Shown: positions 38,975 to 48,594, numbered from the stretch's first letter. The stretch: 54,732 nucleotides of DNA from Streptomyces sp. Ru73 (GCF_002920575.1 NZ_PQSQ01000052.1:1-54732), one strand, 5' to 3'. The notes: generated by a model from the letters alone, not told the origin. Numbers and translations are program-made.

Positions 38975-39108
38975 ACAACGGCGTCTTTGACGATCACCGG
39001 AGACTGCCGGAAGCTGATCGGGCCGGAGGCACCGCCGCACACACGCGGCACGGCCCGGCGACGGAGCGGCACGCGGGCGTGCCCGGGCAGGAGAGACGAG
39101 GTCAGGCG

Positions 39109-41397
39109 ATGAGTGCCGACGTGGACCCGACGGACGAGGGACTGGCGGTCACCCCGCCCAAGACGTGGGCGACCGGAGCACCGGCCGTGGCACACGCACT
39201 GAAGTACGCCCTCGGCCAGACCTCCCCCCGCCGCACCGCACTCACCCTCCTCAACATCAACCAGGCCAAGGGCTTCGACTGCCCCGGCTGCGCCTGGCCG
39301 GAGCCCGGACCGAAGCAGCGCCACAAGAACGAGTACTGCGAGAACGGCGCCAAGCACATCGCCGACGAGGCCACCACCCGCCGCGTCACCCGCGACTTCT
39401 TCCGGCAGCACCCCGTCTCCGAACTGGCCGCCAAGTCCGACTACTGGCTCAACCAGCAGGGCCGCCTCACCGAGCCCATGGTCAAGCGCCCCGGCGCCGA
39501 CCACTACGAACCGATCGGCTGGGACGAGGCCTTCGACCTCCTCGCCACCGAACTGCGCGGCCTCGCCTCACCCGACGAAGCACTCTTCTACACCTCGGGC
39601 CGGCTCAACAACGAAGCCGCCTTCCTCCTCCAGCTGTTCGTCCGCGCCTTCGGCACCAACAACCTGCCCGACTGCTCCAACATGTGCCACGAATCCAGCG
39701 GCACCGCGCTCAACGAAACACTGGGCATCGGCAAGGGCAGCGTCAGCCTCCAGGACATCTACGACGCCGACCTCATCTTCGTCGTCGGCCAGAACCCCGG
39801 CACCAACCACCCGCGAATGCTCTCCGCGCTGGAGGAGACCAAGCGCAACGGCGGCCGCGTCATCGCCGTGAACCCGCTGCCCGAGGCCGGCCTGCTGCGC
39901 TTCAAGCACCCGCAGAAGGCCCGCGGAGTGATCGGCCGCGGCACCCAGATCGCCGACCGCTTCCTCCAGATCCGCCCCGGCGGCGACCTCGCCCTCTTCC
40001 AGGGCCTCAACCGGCTGCTCCTGGAGGCCGAGGACGCCGCGCCCGGCACCGTGCTCGACCACGACTTCATCGCATCCGACACCACCGGCTTCGAGGACTT
40101 CGCCGAGCAGGCCCGCAAGGTCTCCTGGGACGACATCCTCGACGTCACCGGACTGACCCGCGAGGAGATCGAGCGGGTCCACGAGATGGTCCTGGCGAGC
40201 AAGAAGGTCATCGTCTGCTGGGCGATGGGCCTGACCCAGCACAAGCACGGCGTGCCCACCATCCGCGAGGTGGTCAACTTCCTGCTGCTGCGCGGCAACA
40301 TCGGCCGGCCCGGCGCCGGCGTCTGCCCCGTACGCGGCCACAGCAACGTGCAGGGCGACCGCACCATGGGCATCTGGGAGAAGATGCCGCAGTCGTTCCT
40401 GGACGCGCTGGAGCGCGAGTTCGGCTTCACCCCGCCGAAGAAGCACGGCGTGGACTCGGTGGACGCCATCCGCGCCATGCGCGACGGCCGCGCGACGTTC
40501 TTCCTCGGCGTCGCCGGCAACTTCGTACGCGCCACCCCCGACAGCGACGTCACCGAGCGCGCGATGCGCAACTGCCGCCTCACCGCGCACATCTCCACCA
40601 AGCTCAACCGCTCCCACACCGTGTGCGGCGACACGGCGCTCATCCTGCCCACGCTCGGCCGCAGCGACCGCGACATCCAGAACGGCGTCGAGCAGTTCAT
40701 CACGGTCGAGGACTCCATGAGCGAGGTGCACGCCTCACGCGGCCGCCTCGCCCCCGCCTCGGAACACCTGCTCAGCGAGGTCGCCATCATCGGCCGGCTG
40801 GCCCGCCGCACCCTCGGCGACAGCCCCGACATCCCCTGGGAGGACTTCGAGCGCGACTACGGCCTCATCCGCGACCGGATCTCCCGCGTCGTCCCCGGCT
40901 TCGAGGACTTCAACGCCCGCGTCGCCCGGCCCGGCGGCTTCCGGCTGCCCAACCCGGTCAACGAGGGCGTCTACCACACCCCCAGCGGCAAGGCCGTCTT
41001 CACCCGCAACGACTTCGAGGCACCCGAGGTGCCCGAAGGCCACCTCCTGCTGCAGACGCTCCGCTCCCACGACCAGTGGAACACCATCCCGTACGCCATG
41101 GACGACCGCTACCGGGGCATCCACAACGCCCGCCGCGTCGTCCTCGTCAACCCCGCCGACCTGGCCGCGCTGGGCCTGGCCGACCGCGACGAGGTGGACC
41201 TGGTCAGCGTCTGGCGGGACGGCATCGAGCGGCGCGCCCCCGCCTTCCGGGTCATCCCGTACCCCACCACACCCGGCTCGGCCGCCGCGTACTACCCCGA
41301 GACCAACGTCCTCGTCCCGCTGGACAGCGTGGCCGACCTCAGCAACACACCGACGTCGAAGAGCGTGGTGGTATGCCTGGAGCCGGCCGGGGCCTGA
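39109..41397 (+). CDS. FdhF/YdeP-family molybdopterin oxidoreductase
   Basis: A 762-residue, bis-MGD-type oxidoreductase of the YdeP/formate-dehydrogenase-like family. Early Cys residues C58, C61 and C77 (DCPGCAWPEP ... YCENGAKHIADEAT) replace the standard four-Cys cluster motif, so the Fe-S site may be incomplete or different; PDCSNMCHESSGTALNETLGIG and GQNPGTNHPRMLSAL are cofactor-binding segments. The C-terminal molydopterin-binding domain has VLVNPADLAALGLADRDEVDLVSVW. The natural substrate of this family is not settled (acid resistance is reported for YdeP). ATG at 39109. The LysR gene begins 36 bp downstream. Confidence 0.9.
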   Translation: MSADVDPTDEGLAVTPPKTWATGAPAVAHALKYALGQTSPRRTALTLLNINQAKGFDCPGCAWPEPGPKQRHKNEYCENGAKHIADEATTRRVTRDFFRQHPVSELAAKSDYWLNQQGRLTEPMVKRPGADHYEPIGWDEAFDLLATELRGLASPDEALFYTSGRLNNEAAFLLQLFVRAFGTNNLPDCSNMCHESSGTALNETLGIGKGSVSLQDIYDADLIFVVGQNPGTNHPRMLSALEETKRNGGRVIAVNPLPEAGLLRFKHPQKARGVIGRGTQIADRFLQIRPGGDLALFQGLNRLLLEAEDAAPGTVLDHDFIASDTTGFEDFAEQARKVSWDDILDVTGLTREEIERVHEMVLASKKVIVCWAMGLTQHKHGVPTIREVVNFLLLRGNIGRPGAGVCPVRGHSNVQGDRTMGIWEKMPQSFLDALEREFGFTPPKKHGVDSVDAIRAMRDGRATFFLGVAGNFVRATPDSDVTERAMRNCRLTAHISTKLNRSHTVCGDTALILPTLGRSDRDIQNGVEQFITVEDSMSEVHASRGRLAPASEHLLSEVAIIGRLARRTLGDSPDIPWEDFERDYGLIRDRISRVVPGFEDFNARVARPGGFRLPNPVNEGVYHTPSGKAVFTRNDFEAPEVPEGHLLLQTLRSHDQWNTIPYAMDDRYRGIHNARRVVLVNPADLAALGLADRDEVDLVSVWRDGIERRAPAFRVIPYPTTPGSAAAYYPETNVLVPLDSVADLSNTPTSKSVVVCLEPAGA

Positions 41398-41433
41398 TTG
41401 GCGCGGCGGACGCGGCTGCGGTAGACCGGTGCG

Positions 41434-42366
41434 GTGCTCTTCCGCCAGCTCGAATACCTGGTCGCCCTCTCGCGCGAACGCCACTTCGCCCGCGCCGCGC
41501 AGTCCTGCTATGTCTCGCAGCCCGCGCTGTCCGAGGCGATCCGCAAACTGGAGGAGGAACTCGACGTCCCGCTGATCCAGCGCGGCCGCAAGTACGAGGG
41601 CCTCACCCCCGAGGGCGAACGCGTCGTGCTGTGGGCACAGCGCATACTCGCCGACCGCGACGCGCTCACCTCCGAGGTCCAGGCCCTGCGCACCGGCCTC
41701 AGCGGGGAGCTGCGGATCGGCTGTGTGCCCACCGCCTCGGCCGCCGTGGCCCTCCTCGTCGAGCCGTTCTGCGCGGCACACCCGCTGGTCGAGGTGCGCA
41801 TCGCGTCCGACCTGCGCTCACGGGACATCCTCGGCCGGCTGGAGAACTTCGAGCTGGACGCCGGCATCACGTACCTGAGTGAGGAGATCTCCGACCAGTT
41901 CCGCACCGTGCCGCTCTACCGGGAGCGCTACGTCCTGCTGACCGGCGAGTCGCACCCGGCGGCCGCGGAGCCCACGGTGTCCTGGGCGACGGCCGCCGCC
42001 CTGCCGCTGTGCCTGCTGAGCACCGGCATGCAGGGGCGCCGGGTGCTCGACGAGGTGTTCGCGGAGGCCGGGGTCCGCGCCGCGCCGCAGGTGGAGACCG
42101 ACTCGATCGCCTCGGTGTACGCACACGTCCGTACCGGCCGGTGGGCCGGCATCGTCCCCCGCGCCTGGCTCCGCGTCTTCGACATGCCGCCCGGCATGCG
42201 GGCCGTGCCGCTGGTGGAGCCGGTCCGCACCGCCGCCATCGGCCTCGTCCTCACCGCACGCGAGCCCGGCTCGGTCATGGCCCGAGCGCTGACCGACGTG
42301 GCCCGTCGGACGGACATGGCCCGGATGCTGGAACACCTGCCGGGGGAGCGGCCGGCGGAGGACTGA
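41434..42366 (+). CDS. LysR-family regulator adjacent to the FdhF-type gene
   Basis: A 310-residue LTTR. The HTH is MLFRQLEYLVALSRERHFARAAQSCYVSQPALSEAIRKLEEELDVPL, with the effector domain after residue ~90 (GELRIGCVPTASAAVALLVEPF). GTG at 41434 immediately follows the oxidoreductase by 36 bp on the same strand; LysR genes of this subtype commonly accompany YdeP/FdhF-like genes. It probably binds the dyads at 38950-38974. Ends without an obvious terminator. Confidence 0.92.
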   Translation: MLFRQLEYLVALSRERHFARAAQSCYVSQPALSEAIRKLEEELDVPLIQRGRKYEGLTPEGERVVLWAQRILADRDALTSEVQALRTGLSGELRIGCVPTASAAVALLVEPFCAAHPLVEVRIASDLRSRDILGRLENFELDAGITYLSEEISDQFRTVPLYRERYVLLTGESHPAAAEPTVSWATAAALPLCLLSTGMQGRRVLDEVFAEAGVRAAPQVETDSIASVYAHVRTGRWAGIVPRAWLRVFDMPPGMRAVPLVEPVRTAAIGLVLTAREPGSVMARALTDVARRTDMARMLEHLPGERPAED

Positions 42367-42712
42367 GCGGCGGGCGGCGCCCCGGTCGGGCGCGGCCCGG
42401 CGGCGAGGACCGATTGTCAGTGGCGGGCGGTAGCTTCGGGAGGTGTGCGGCGGAGGTGGGGAGGGGCCTTCGTTGCGGGTCTTCGGGAGGGGGGTTCCCC
42501 GACGGGAGACGCTCTCTCTTCGGTGGTGGGGAGAGGGAGGGGCCCTGCCAGGAAACGCGAGCGGGGCGCGAAGCGAAGGGCAGGCCACGCCCGCCCCGCC
42601 AAAGACCGCGAAGCCCCCGCGAAGCCCCCGCCAAAGATCGCGAAGCACCCGCCAAACCATCGCGCACAAGCCCCGGTTACCGTACCTTTTCCACGAGCCT
42701 GGAGGGGGTCGG
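42367..42712. other. 346-bp intergenic region with degenerate GCGAAGC repeats
   Basis: No credible gene is seen. Positions ~42598-42665 contain loose repeats of GCGAAGC-(A/C)CCCGC and CCAAAGA, and a purine-rich stretch (42470-42545) precedes them. The ribosome site and promoter of the methyltransferase lie at the right edge (GGAGGG near 42701). Confidence 0.6.
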
Positions 42713-43465
42713 ATGGACCGCAATGTGCGCACGATCGATGACGTGATGAAGCTGCTGGACGAGCTGTTCGAGCCGGGGGCCGACCGCTGGACGGACCGTG
42801 CGGCCGGCTGGTGGGACGGCTTCTACACCGACCGTTCCCGGCCCGTGCCGTTCTTCGTGGCGAAGCCGGACGAGAACCTCGCCGCGTACCTGGACCGGGG
42901 CCTCATCGCGCCGGGCCGGGCCCTCGACCTCGGCTGCGGCCCCGGCCGCAACGCCCTCCACCTCGCCGCCGCCGGATTCGAGGTCGACGCCGTCGACCTC
43001 TCGCCCGAGGCCATCGGCTGGGCCGAGGAGCGCGCCCGCGAGGCCGGCGCCGACATCCGGTTCCTCCGCGGTGACGCCTTCGAGCTCGCCGCGACCGAGC
43101 TGTCCGGGCCGTACGACCTGATCCACGACTCCGGCTGTTTCCACCACCTGCCGCCGCACCGCCGCGTCAGTTACCTCGCCCTGCTGGACCGGGTCCTCGC
43201 GCCCGGCGGCCACTTCGCCCTCACCTGCTTCGCGGCCGGCGGGATGGGCTCGGAGCTCCCCGACGCCGAGCTGTACCGCACCTCCCGGCTGCACGGCGGC
43301 CTCGCGTACACGCCGGAGTCGCTGCGCCGGATCTTCACAGACCTCACCGAGGTGGAACTGCGCCGCATGCACGACGAGCCGGAGGACTCCCCGTACTTCG
43401 GCGAACCGTTCCTGTGGACCGCCCTCTTCCGGCGCGAACCCGGCACGCCGGCCCGCACGGACTGA
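42713..43465 (+). CDS. SAM-dependent class I methyltransferase
   Basis: A 250-residue methyltransferase. Motif I is ALDLGCGPGRNALHLAAAGFEVDAVDLS, motif II/III region YDLIHDSGCFHHLPPHRRVSYLALLDRVLAPGGHFALT, all standard for small-molecule methyltransferases of the Rossmann type. The first ~55 residues form a cap that usually covers the substrate. GGAGGG lies 10 nt before the ATG. It ends 6 bp before the stop of the convergent serine hydrolase. Substrate not deducible; tellurite/thiopurine-like relatives share the layout. Confidence 0.9.
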   Translation: MDRNVRTIDDVMKLLDELFEPGADRWTDRAAGWWDGFYTDRSRPVPFFVAKPDENLAAYLDRGLIAPGRALDLGCGPGRNALHLAAAGFEVDAVDLSPEAIGWAEERAREAGADIRFLRGDAFELAATELSGPYDLIHDSGCFHHLPPHRRVSYLALLDRVLAPGGHFALTCFAAGGMGSELPDAELYRTSRLHGGLAYTPESLRRIFTDLTEVELRRMHDEPEDSPYFGEPFLWTALFRREPGTPARTD

Positions 43466-43471
43466 GCCCGC

Positions 43472-44359
43472 TCACGTCCCCTCCCTGCCGCGCAGCTCCT
43501 CCACGGCGGTACGGGCCGCCGCGCCGATGACCGCGTCGGCACGCGGCAGGGTGGCGTCGGCGCGGGCCGCCCGGGTGAAGACCACGGCGGTATAGGCACT
43601 GCCGTCCGCCAGCTCGACGACCCCGGCCTCGTGCCGCATCGCACCGAACGTGCCGGTCTTCCCCGACACGGTCACGTCGTCGTACGGGAATCCGGAGGCG
43701 AGCCGGTGCCGCCACGGCTGCCTGCCCATGACGTCGCGCATGAAAGCGCAGCGCTCCGGGGACGCCGCCCGCCCGGTCCAGATCGCGCGCAGCAGCCGCG
43801 CCATGTCCGCCGGCGTGGTGGACGCCTTGGAGACCGGGTCGTAGACGCCGGGCGGCACGGTCGTGTCATTGCTGGAGAGGCGTTCCATGGCGGCCGCCAG
43901 CGATTCCGTACCGGTCTCGGTGACCAGCCGCGCCCAGGTCTCCGCGACACCGCCGAGGATGCGGGTGTCCGGCAGGCCGAGCTCGCGGCAGACCGCGTCG
44001 GCCGCCGTGGCGCCCACGGCGCGGAGCACCGCGTCGGCCGCGGTGTTGTCGGAGATGGTCATCATCATGACGACCAGGTCCCGCAGTGACATCTCGACCG
44101 GGTCCTGGAGGATCGAGATGCCGGTCGGGCCGGCGATCCGGTGCGACGGCTCCAGGGTCACCCGCCGGCGCGGATCGATCTCCCCGGCATCGGCCAGCCG
44201 GCAGAAGGCCACCATCAGCGGCACCTTGTAGACCGAGCCCATCGGCACCGGCTCGTCGGGGTCGACGGTCACCCGGGCCTCGGGCCGGTGCAGTTCCGCC
44301 ACGTGCAGCCAGCCCCGCACCCCGGCGTCGGCGAACATCTCGCGGATCGTGCGGGTCAC
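43472..44359 (-). CDS. class A beta-lactamase-fold serine hydrolase, no E166 equivalent seen
   Basis: A 295-residue protein with S42-V-Y-K45 (MGSVYKVPL), S103-D-N105 (TISDNTA) and K234-T-G236 (SGKTGTFG), i.e. three class A landmarks. The ExxLN omega-loop Glu needed for deacylation is not evident in the expected region (TGTESLAAAMERLSSND), and there is no signal peptide, so it may be an intracellular esterase/peptidase-like relative rather than a resistance enzyme. The GTG at 44359 lies 23 bp after the LysR stop, indicating one operon. It should be read together with the adjacent LysR, penicillin-binding protein and true beta-lactamase. Confidence 0.82.
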   Translation of the reverse strand: MTRTIREMFADAGVRGWLHVAELHRPEARVTVDPDEPVPMGSVYKVPLMVAFCRLADAGEIDPRRRVTLEPSHRIAGPTGISILQDPVEMSLRDLVVMMMTISDNTAADAVLRAVGATAADAVCRELGLPDTRILGGVAETWARLVTETGTESLAAAMERLSSNDTTVPPGVYDPVSKASTTPADMARLLRAIWTGRAASPERCAFMRDVMGRQPWRHRLASGFPYDDVTVSGKTGTFGAMRHEAGVVELADGSAYTAVVFTRAARADATLPRADAVIGAAARTAVEELRGREGT

Positions 44360-44382
44360 GCCCCCGCCGCGCCGTGCCGCGC

Positions 44383-45258
44383 TCACTTCGCCGCCTGCCG
44401 GGCGAGCGTGTCCACCAGCAGCTGCGCCGTGTCCGCGGTCTCCGCCGCGGCCGGCCGCCGCGGGTCCCACACCACCCGCAGCCGCAGGGGCAGCGCCGGA
44501 TCGGTGGCCCTGCGCCGCTCGACGCCCTCGGCGGTCAGCGTCTCGTCCGCGGTGACCAGCACGGCCTGCCCGGCCGCGACGAGCGCGAGCCCGGCCCGTT
44601 CGTCGGACACCACGACGGTCTCCACCCGCCGCCCGCGGCTGGCCAGTGTGTCGATGAACAGGTCGTGGGCCGCCGGTGCCTCCTCGCGCGGCCGTACGGC
44701 CACGGGCAGCCGCCGGGGCGTGCCGCCGGCGGGTCTGCCGCCGTGGTCCTCGGGGGTGAGGAGCCAGGTCGGGAAGAGCACCACCCGTCCGGCGGCCAGC
44801 CCGTCCAGCACGGCCGGATGCCGGATGACGGCGAGATCCAGCCGCCCCGCCGCGACGTCGGACAGCAGGGTGGCGGTGGGCGCCGTCACCACCCCGATGC
44901 GGGTCTGCTCCCCGGCCCTGACCGGCGCGGCCGCCACGGCCGCCGCGAGCGGAGCGGGCACCTCCGGCGCCAGGCCGAGCCGCAGCCGGGGCCCGTCGGC
45001 GTGTTCCCGTGCGCCGGTCTCGCGCAGTTCGGAGAGCGCGGCGAGCGCCCTGCGCGCGTGCGGGAGCAGTACGGCCCCCTCGTCGGTGAGCGCGACGCCC
45101 CGGTCGCGGTCGAAGAGGCGCACGCCGAGCAGTGCCTCCAGCCGGCGCAGCCCCTGTGACAGGGGCGGCTGGGTGATCCCGACCCGCTGCGCCGCGGCAC
45201 CGAAGTGCTCCTCCTCCGCCAGTGCGACGAAGATTTCCAAGTGCCGTTCCGTCAGCAT
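44383..45258 (-). CDS. LysR-family regulator (AmpR-like position)
   Basis: A 291-residue LTTR. The HTH is MLTERHLEIFVALAEEEHFGAAAQRVGITQPPLSQGLRRLEALLGVRLF; the effector domain begins near residue 90. It is divergent from the penicillin-binding protein at 45415 and upstream of the hydrolase at 43472, an arrangement reminiscent of AmpR beside beta-lactamase genes, but its sequence relation to AmpR cannot be judged here. A TN11A site with dyad lies 22 bp upstream of its start. Confidence 0.9.
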   Translation of the reverse strand: MLTERHLEIFVALAEEEHFGAAAQRVGITQPPLSQGLRRLEALLGVRLFDRDRGVALTDEGAVLLPHARRALAALSELRETGAREHADGPRLRLGLAPEVPAPLAAAVAAAPVRAGEQTRIGVVTAPTATLLSDVAAGRLDLAVIRHPAVLDGLAAGRVVLFPTWLLTPEDHGGRPAGGTPRRLPVAVRPREEAPAAHDLFIDTLASRGRRVETVVVSDERAGLALVAAGQAVLVTADETLTAEGVERRRATDPALPLRLRVVWDPRRPAAAETADTAQLLVDTLARQAAK

Positions 45259-45279
45259 CCCGCTCCCGTGGCGTGCGCC

Positions 45280-45296
45280 GATATCACCTGTGAATC
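45280..45296. promoter_or_regulatory. LysR-type T-N11-A box in the LysR/PBP intergenic region
   Basis: GATATCACCTGTGAATC at 45280-45296 contains a TCAC-CT-GTGA dyad and obeys T-N11-A (T45282, A45294). It lies between the divergent LysR and penicillin-binding protein genes, so it is the predicted autoregulatory and target site. Confidence 0.6.
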
Positions 45297-45414
45297 AAGC
45301 TCAGGCCAAAAGCGTATTCGACATGGGCGCCGGTCGCGGGTTGACTCCGGGACGTGACGTCGACGCGCTGACCCCGCTCGGCGCGGGCGTGCCGGCATAC
45401 CGATAGGGGGAACC

Positions 45415-47064
45415 ATGACGTACGCGCATCACTCGGCGGGACCGGATCTCCCGGGGCGGCGGCGCGGTGGTCGCCGGCGGTATGCCGCGGCGCTGGCCGG
45501 CCTGCTGCTCGTGGGCGCGGGGGCCGGGGCCGGCTACTCCTTCCTGCTGGCTGACCGGGGCGCCGACGACCCCCAGGTGGTTGCCGCCACCTCCCGCTTC
45601 GAGGCGTTCGCACGGGCGTGGGAGGTGGGCGAGGCACGCAAGGCCGCCGCGTACACCGACACCCCGCCCGTCGCCCGCTCGCTCCTCACGTCGGTCATGA
45701 CCAACCTCGCCCCCACCTCCGCCGACATCCGGCCCGGCGAGGGCGAGAAGCAGCGCGACGGGGAGGTCCGCCTGCCCTTCACGGTCGCGATGAAGGTGCC
45801 GGGCGCGGGCGCCGTCGAGTGGCGGTCGCAGGCCCGGCTGCGGCAGACCTCCGGCACGTGGACGGTGGTGTTCTCCACGCCGCTGGTCCATCCGGAGCTG
45901 AAGCCCGGCCAGACCCTGGCGCTCAAGAGCCGGGACAGGGCCGAGGTCCTCGACAAGAACGGTGCGGCGCTGGAGGCCGCCTCCCTCGTCGGCACCGTCG
46001 ACGAGCGCACCGGACGCGGCACCTCAGGGCTCGAAGCGCGGTACGACGCGCGCCTCTCCGGCGGCAAGGGGCCGACGAAGTCCGTGGTCGCGGTGGACCG
46101 CGGCAGTGGAAGGGCCGTACGCACCCTCACGGCGAAGGAACCGGCCGGGGGCCGCCCGGTGCGGACCACCATCGACCCGCGCGTGCAGCGGGCGGCGGCC
46201 GAGGCGCTGTCCGGGGTCACCAAGAAGGCGGCGATCGTCGCCGTCGACCCGCGCAACGGCCACATCCTCGCCGCGGCCAACAAGCCCGGCGGGCTCAACC
46301 GCGCGCTGGCCGGCCGCTATCCGCCCGGCTCCACCTTCAAGGTCGTCACCGCGGCGGCGCTGCTGAAGTCCGGGCTGCGCCCCTCGGGCCCCGCGGCCTG
46401 CCCCAAGTACGCCCGCGTCGACGGCCAGCGCTTCGAGAACCAGGACCTCTTCACCCTGCCGGCCGACGCCACGTTCCAGGACGCCTTCGCCAGGTCCTGC
46501 AACACCTTCTTCGTCGACGCCAGTGCGAAGCTCTCCGCCTCGGCGCTCCGGGACGCCGCGCGCGCCTTCGGCATCGGCGGCGCCTGGGACGTGGGCATCG
46601 CCACGTACGACGGCAGTGTGCCCGTCAGCACCAGCGACAACGACAAGGCAGCCGCCGCCATCGGCCAGGCCCGCGTCCAGGCGTCGCCGCTGGTGATGGC
46701 GTCCGTCGCCGCCACCGTCAAGAACGGCTCCTTCCGGCAGCCGGTCCTCGTCCCGGACGCGGTGAAGAAGTTGTACCGGGCGCCCGGGAAGCTCGATGCG
46801 AAGGTGGCCGACGACCTCCGCGCCATGATGCGCGCCACGGTCACCTCGGGCTCGGGCCACGCCCTGAAGGACCTGCCCGGGCAGCCGCACGCGAAGACCG
46901 GCACGGCCGAATTCGGTACGGCGAAGCCGCCGCGCACCCACGCCTGGATGATCGGCTACCAGGGCGGGTCCGACCTGGCGTGGGCGGTGTTCCTGGAGGA
47001 CGGCGGTTCCGGGGGCGCGGACGCCGGCCCGGTAGCGGCCCGGTTCCTGAAGAACGTCCACTGA
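45415..47064 (+). CDS. penicillin-binding transpeptidase with NTF2-like N-terminal domain
   Basis: A 549-residue membrane-anchored class B PBP. An N-terminal basic stretch and single helix (RRYAAALAGLLLVGAGAGAGYSFLL) anchor it; residues ~45-160 form a MecA_N/NTF2-like domain (VVAATSRFEAFARAWEVGEARKAAAYT). The transpeptidase domain has S306-T-F-K309, S361-C-N363 and K494-T-G496, all three catalytic motifs. It should cross-link peptidoglycan; low-affinity PBPs of similar layout can confer beta-lactam tolerance. The location between a LysR regulator and a class A beta-lactamase supports a resistance function, inferred. Confidence 0.92.
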   Translation: MTYAHHSAGPDLPGRRRGGRRRYAAALAGLLLVGAGAGAGYSFLLADRGADDPQVVAATSRFEAFARAWEVGEARKAAAYTDTPPVARSLLTSVMTNLAPTSADIRPGEGEKQRDGEVRLPFTVAMKVPGAGAVEWRSQARLRQTSGTWTVVFSTPLVHPELKPGQTLALKSRDRAEVLDKNGAALEAASLVGTVDERTGRGTSGLEARYDARLSGGKGPTKSVVAVDRGSGRAVRTLTAKEPAGGRPVRTTIDPRVQRAAAEALSGVTKKAAIVAVDPRNGHILAAANKPGGLNRALAGRYPPGSTFKVVTAAALLKSGLRPSGPAACPKYARVDGQRFENQDLFTLPADATFQDAFARSCNTFFVDASAKLSASALRDAARAFGIGGAWDVGIATYDGSVPVSTSDNDKAAAAIGQARVQASPLVMASVAATVKNGSFRQPVLVPDAVKKLYRAPGKLDAKVADDLRAMMRATVTSGSGHALKDLPGQPHAKTGTAEFGTAKPPRTHAWMIGYQGGSDLAWAVFLEDGGSGGADAGPVAARFLKNVH

Positions 47065-47140
47065 CCGCAAGGCCGAAGACCAACCACTGACCGCAGTGCC
47101 GAGCAACGACCAGCAACACCCGGCAGCAACCACTGACAAC
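47058..47140. repeat. short direct repeats at the PBP/beta-lactamase junction
   Basis: CCACTGACCGCA occurs at 47058-47069 and 47084-47095 and a shorter CCACTGACAAC at 47130-47140; the first copy overlaps the PBP stop codon. It looks like local duplication; no regulatory role is evident. Confidence 0.55.
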
Positions 47141-47173
47141 AGCGCTGCGGCGCGAGGAAGAGAGAGAAGAAGC

Positions 47174-48094
47174 GTGGAAACCACCGGAACGACGCGTCCG
47201 ACCCGCCGTACCGTCCTCGCCCTCGGCGCGGGCACGGCCCTGGCCGCCGCCCTGCCCGCGAGCAGCACCGCGTACGCAACCGGGCGCCTCGACGACTCCA
47301 CCACAAGGCAGTTGAGAGCGCTGGAGGACAAGTACGCAGCCCGGCTCGGGGTGTTCGCGCGCAACATGGCCACCGGCCGTACCGTGCGCCACCGCGCCGA
47401 CGAGCGCTTCCCGATGTGCTCGGTGTTCAAGGGACTCGCGGCGGCCGCCGTCCTGCGGGACCTCGACCACGACGGCGAATTCCTCGCCCGCCGCCTCCAC
47501 TACACCGCGGCCGAGGTGAAGAAGGCGGGGTACGCCCCGGTCACCGGCAAGGCGGAGAACCTCGCGCGCGGCATGACCGTCGGGGACCTGTGCGCCGCCG
47601 CGGTCGGCGAGAGCGACAACGCCGCGGCCAATCTGCTCCTGCGCGAGCTGGGCGGTCCCACGGCCGTCACCCGGTTCTGCCGCTCGGCCGGGGACGGCAT
47701 CACCCGGCTGGACCGCTGGGAGCCCGAACTGAACTCCGCCGAACCGTGGCGGCGCACCGACACCACCACGCCGCGGGCCATCGGCACCACCTACGCCCGC
47801 CTCGTCCTCGGCCGCGCCCTCACCCCGCGGGACCGCGAGCGGCTCACCGGCTGGCTGGTCGCCAACACGACCAACACCAAGCGGTTCCGGGCCGGTCTGC
47901 CCGGCTGGACCCTGGCGGACAAGACCGGCGGCGGCTCGGACTACGGCGTCGCCAACGATGTGGGCATCGGCTGGCCGCCGCACGGCGCGCCGCTCGTCCT
48001 CTCCGTGCTCTCCACGACGTACGACCCCGAGGGGCCCACGCACGACGAACTGGTCGCCGAGACGGCGGAATTGGTGGCCGCACGGCTCACCTGA
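47174..48094 (+). CDS. class A beta-lactamase, Tat-exported
   Basis: A 306-residue class A beta-lactamase. The signal sequence has a twin-arginine motif (RPTRRTVLALGAGTALAAALP), so it is probably exported folded. The catalytic set is complete: S83-x-x-K (CSVFKG), S147-D-N, E183 in RWEPELN and K250-T-G. It should hydrolyse penicillins and perhaps cephalosporins. GTG at 47174 with a purine-rich ribosome site (GAAGAAG); an upstream frame to 47096 has no export signal. It follows the PBP gene by 109 bp with no terminator between, so both may be controlled by the LysR at 44383. Confidence 0.95.
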   Translation: METTGTTRPTRRTVLALGAGTALAAALPASSTAYATGRLDDSTTRQLRALEDKYAARLGVFARNMATGRTVRHRADERFPMCSVFKGLAAAAVLRDLDHDGEFLARRLHYTAAEVKKAGYAPVTGKAENLARGMTVGDLCAAAVGESDNAAANLLLRELGGPTAVTRFCRSAGDGITRLDRWEPELNSAEPWRRTDTTTPRAIGTTYARLVLGRALTPRDRERLTGWLVANTTNTKRFRAGLPGWTLADKTGGGSDYGVANDVGIGWPPHGAPLVLSVLSTTYDPEGPTHDELVAETAELVAARLT

Positions 48095-48183
48095 GCTTGT
48101 CCTTCCAGCTCACGTCGGTGCGGAGTGCCGGCCGGTGGGAAAATGCGGTGCGTGCCGGCTGCAGGCCGGTCAGACTCGCTGAC

Positions 48184-48594
48184 ATGACTGAGCAGATCAC
48201 CCGCATCAACCCCGAGCAGCTCCATGAGACACCCGGCTACCACCACATCACCGTGGTGGAGGCCGGCCGTACCGCCTATCTGGCGGGGCAGTGCCCGCTT
48301 GACCGGAATGGCGGTCTCGTCGGTTCCGGTTCCCTCGAGACGCAGGTCGACCAGGTCGTCGCCAACGCGCTCACTGCCCTGGCAGCGGTGAGTGCCCAGC
48401 CCGAACACGTGGTGCGGTCAGTGATCTACGTGCGGAGCGATGAGAGGGACAGTCTCGCGGCCGCGTGGCGTCGGCTCACCGAGTCCGCCCTGGGGCCGGC
48501 GTTCACCACCGCCAGCACGCTCCTGGGCGTCGCCCAGCTGGGCTTTCCTGGACAACTCGTCGAGGTGGACCTCACCGTGGCGCTGCCTGACTGA
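48184..48594 (+). CDS. RidA/YjgF-family protein
   Basis: A 136-residue RidA-like enamine/imine deaminase-type protein; GRTAYLAGQCPLDRNGGLVGSGSLETQVDQVVANALTALAAVSAQPEHVVRSVIYV is characteristic, although the usual active-site Arg near the end (often in 'R...EV/IE') is in an altered context (GQLVEVDLTVAL). Its GC content and codon choice are lower than the neighbours, suggesting a more recent arrival. The ATG at 48184 lacks a strong ribosome site. No partner gene is evident. Confidence 0.85.
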   Translation: MTEQITRINPEQLHETPGYHHITVVEAGRTAYLAGQCPLDRNGGLVGSGSLETQVDQVVANALTALAAVSAQPEHVVRSVIYVRSDERDSLAAAWRRLTESALGPAFTTASTLLGVAQLGFPGQLVEVDLTVALPD

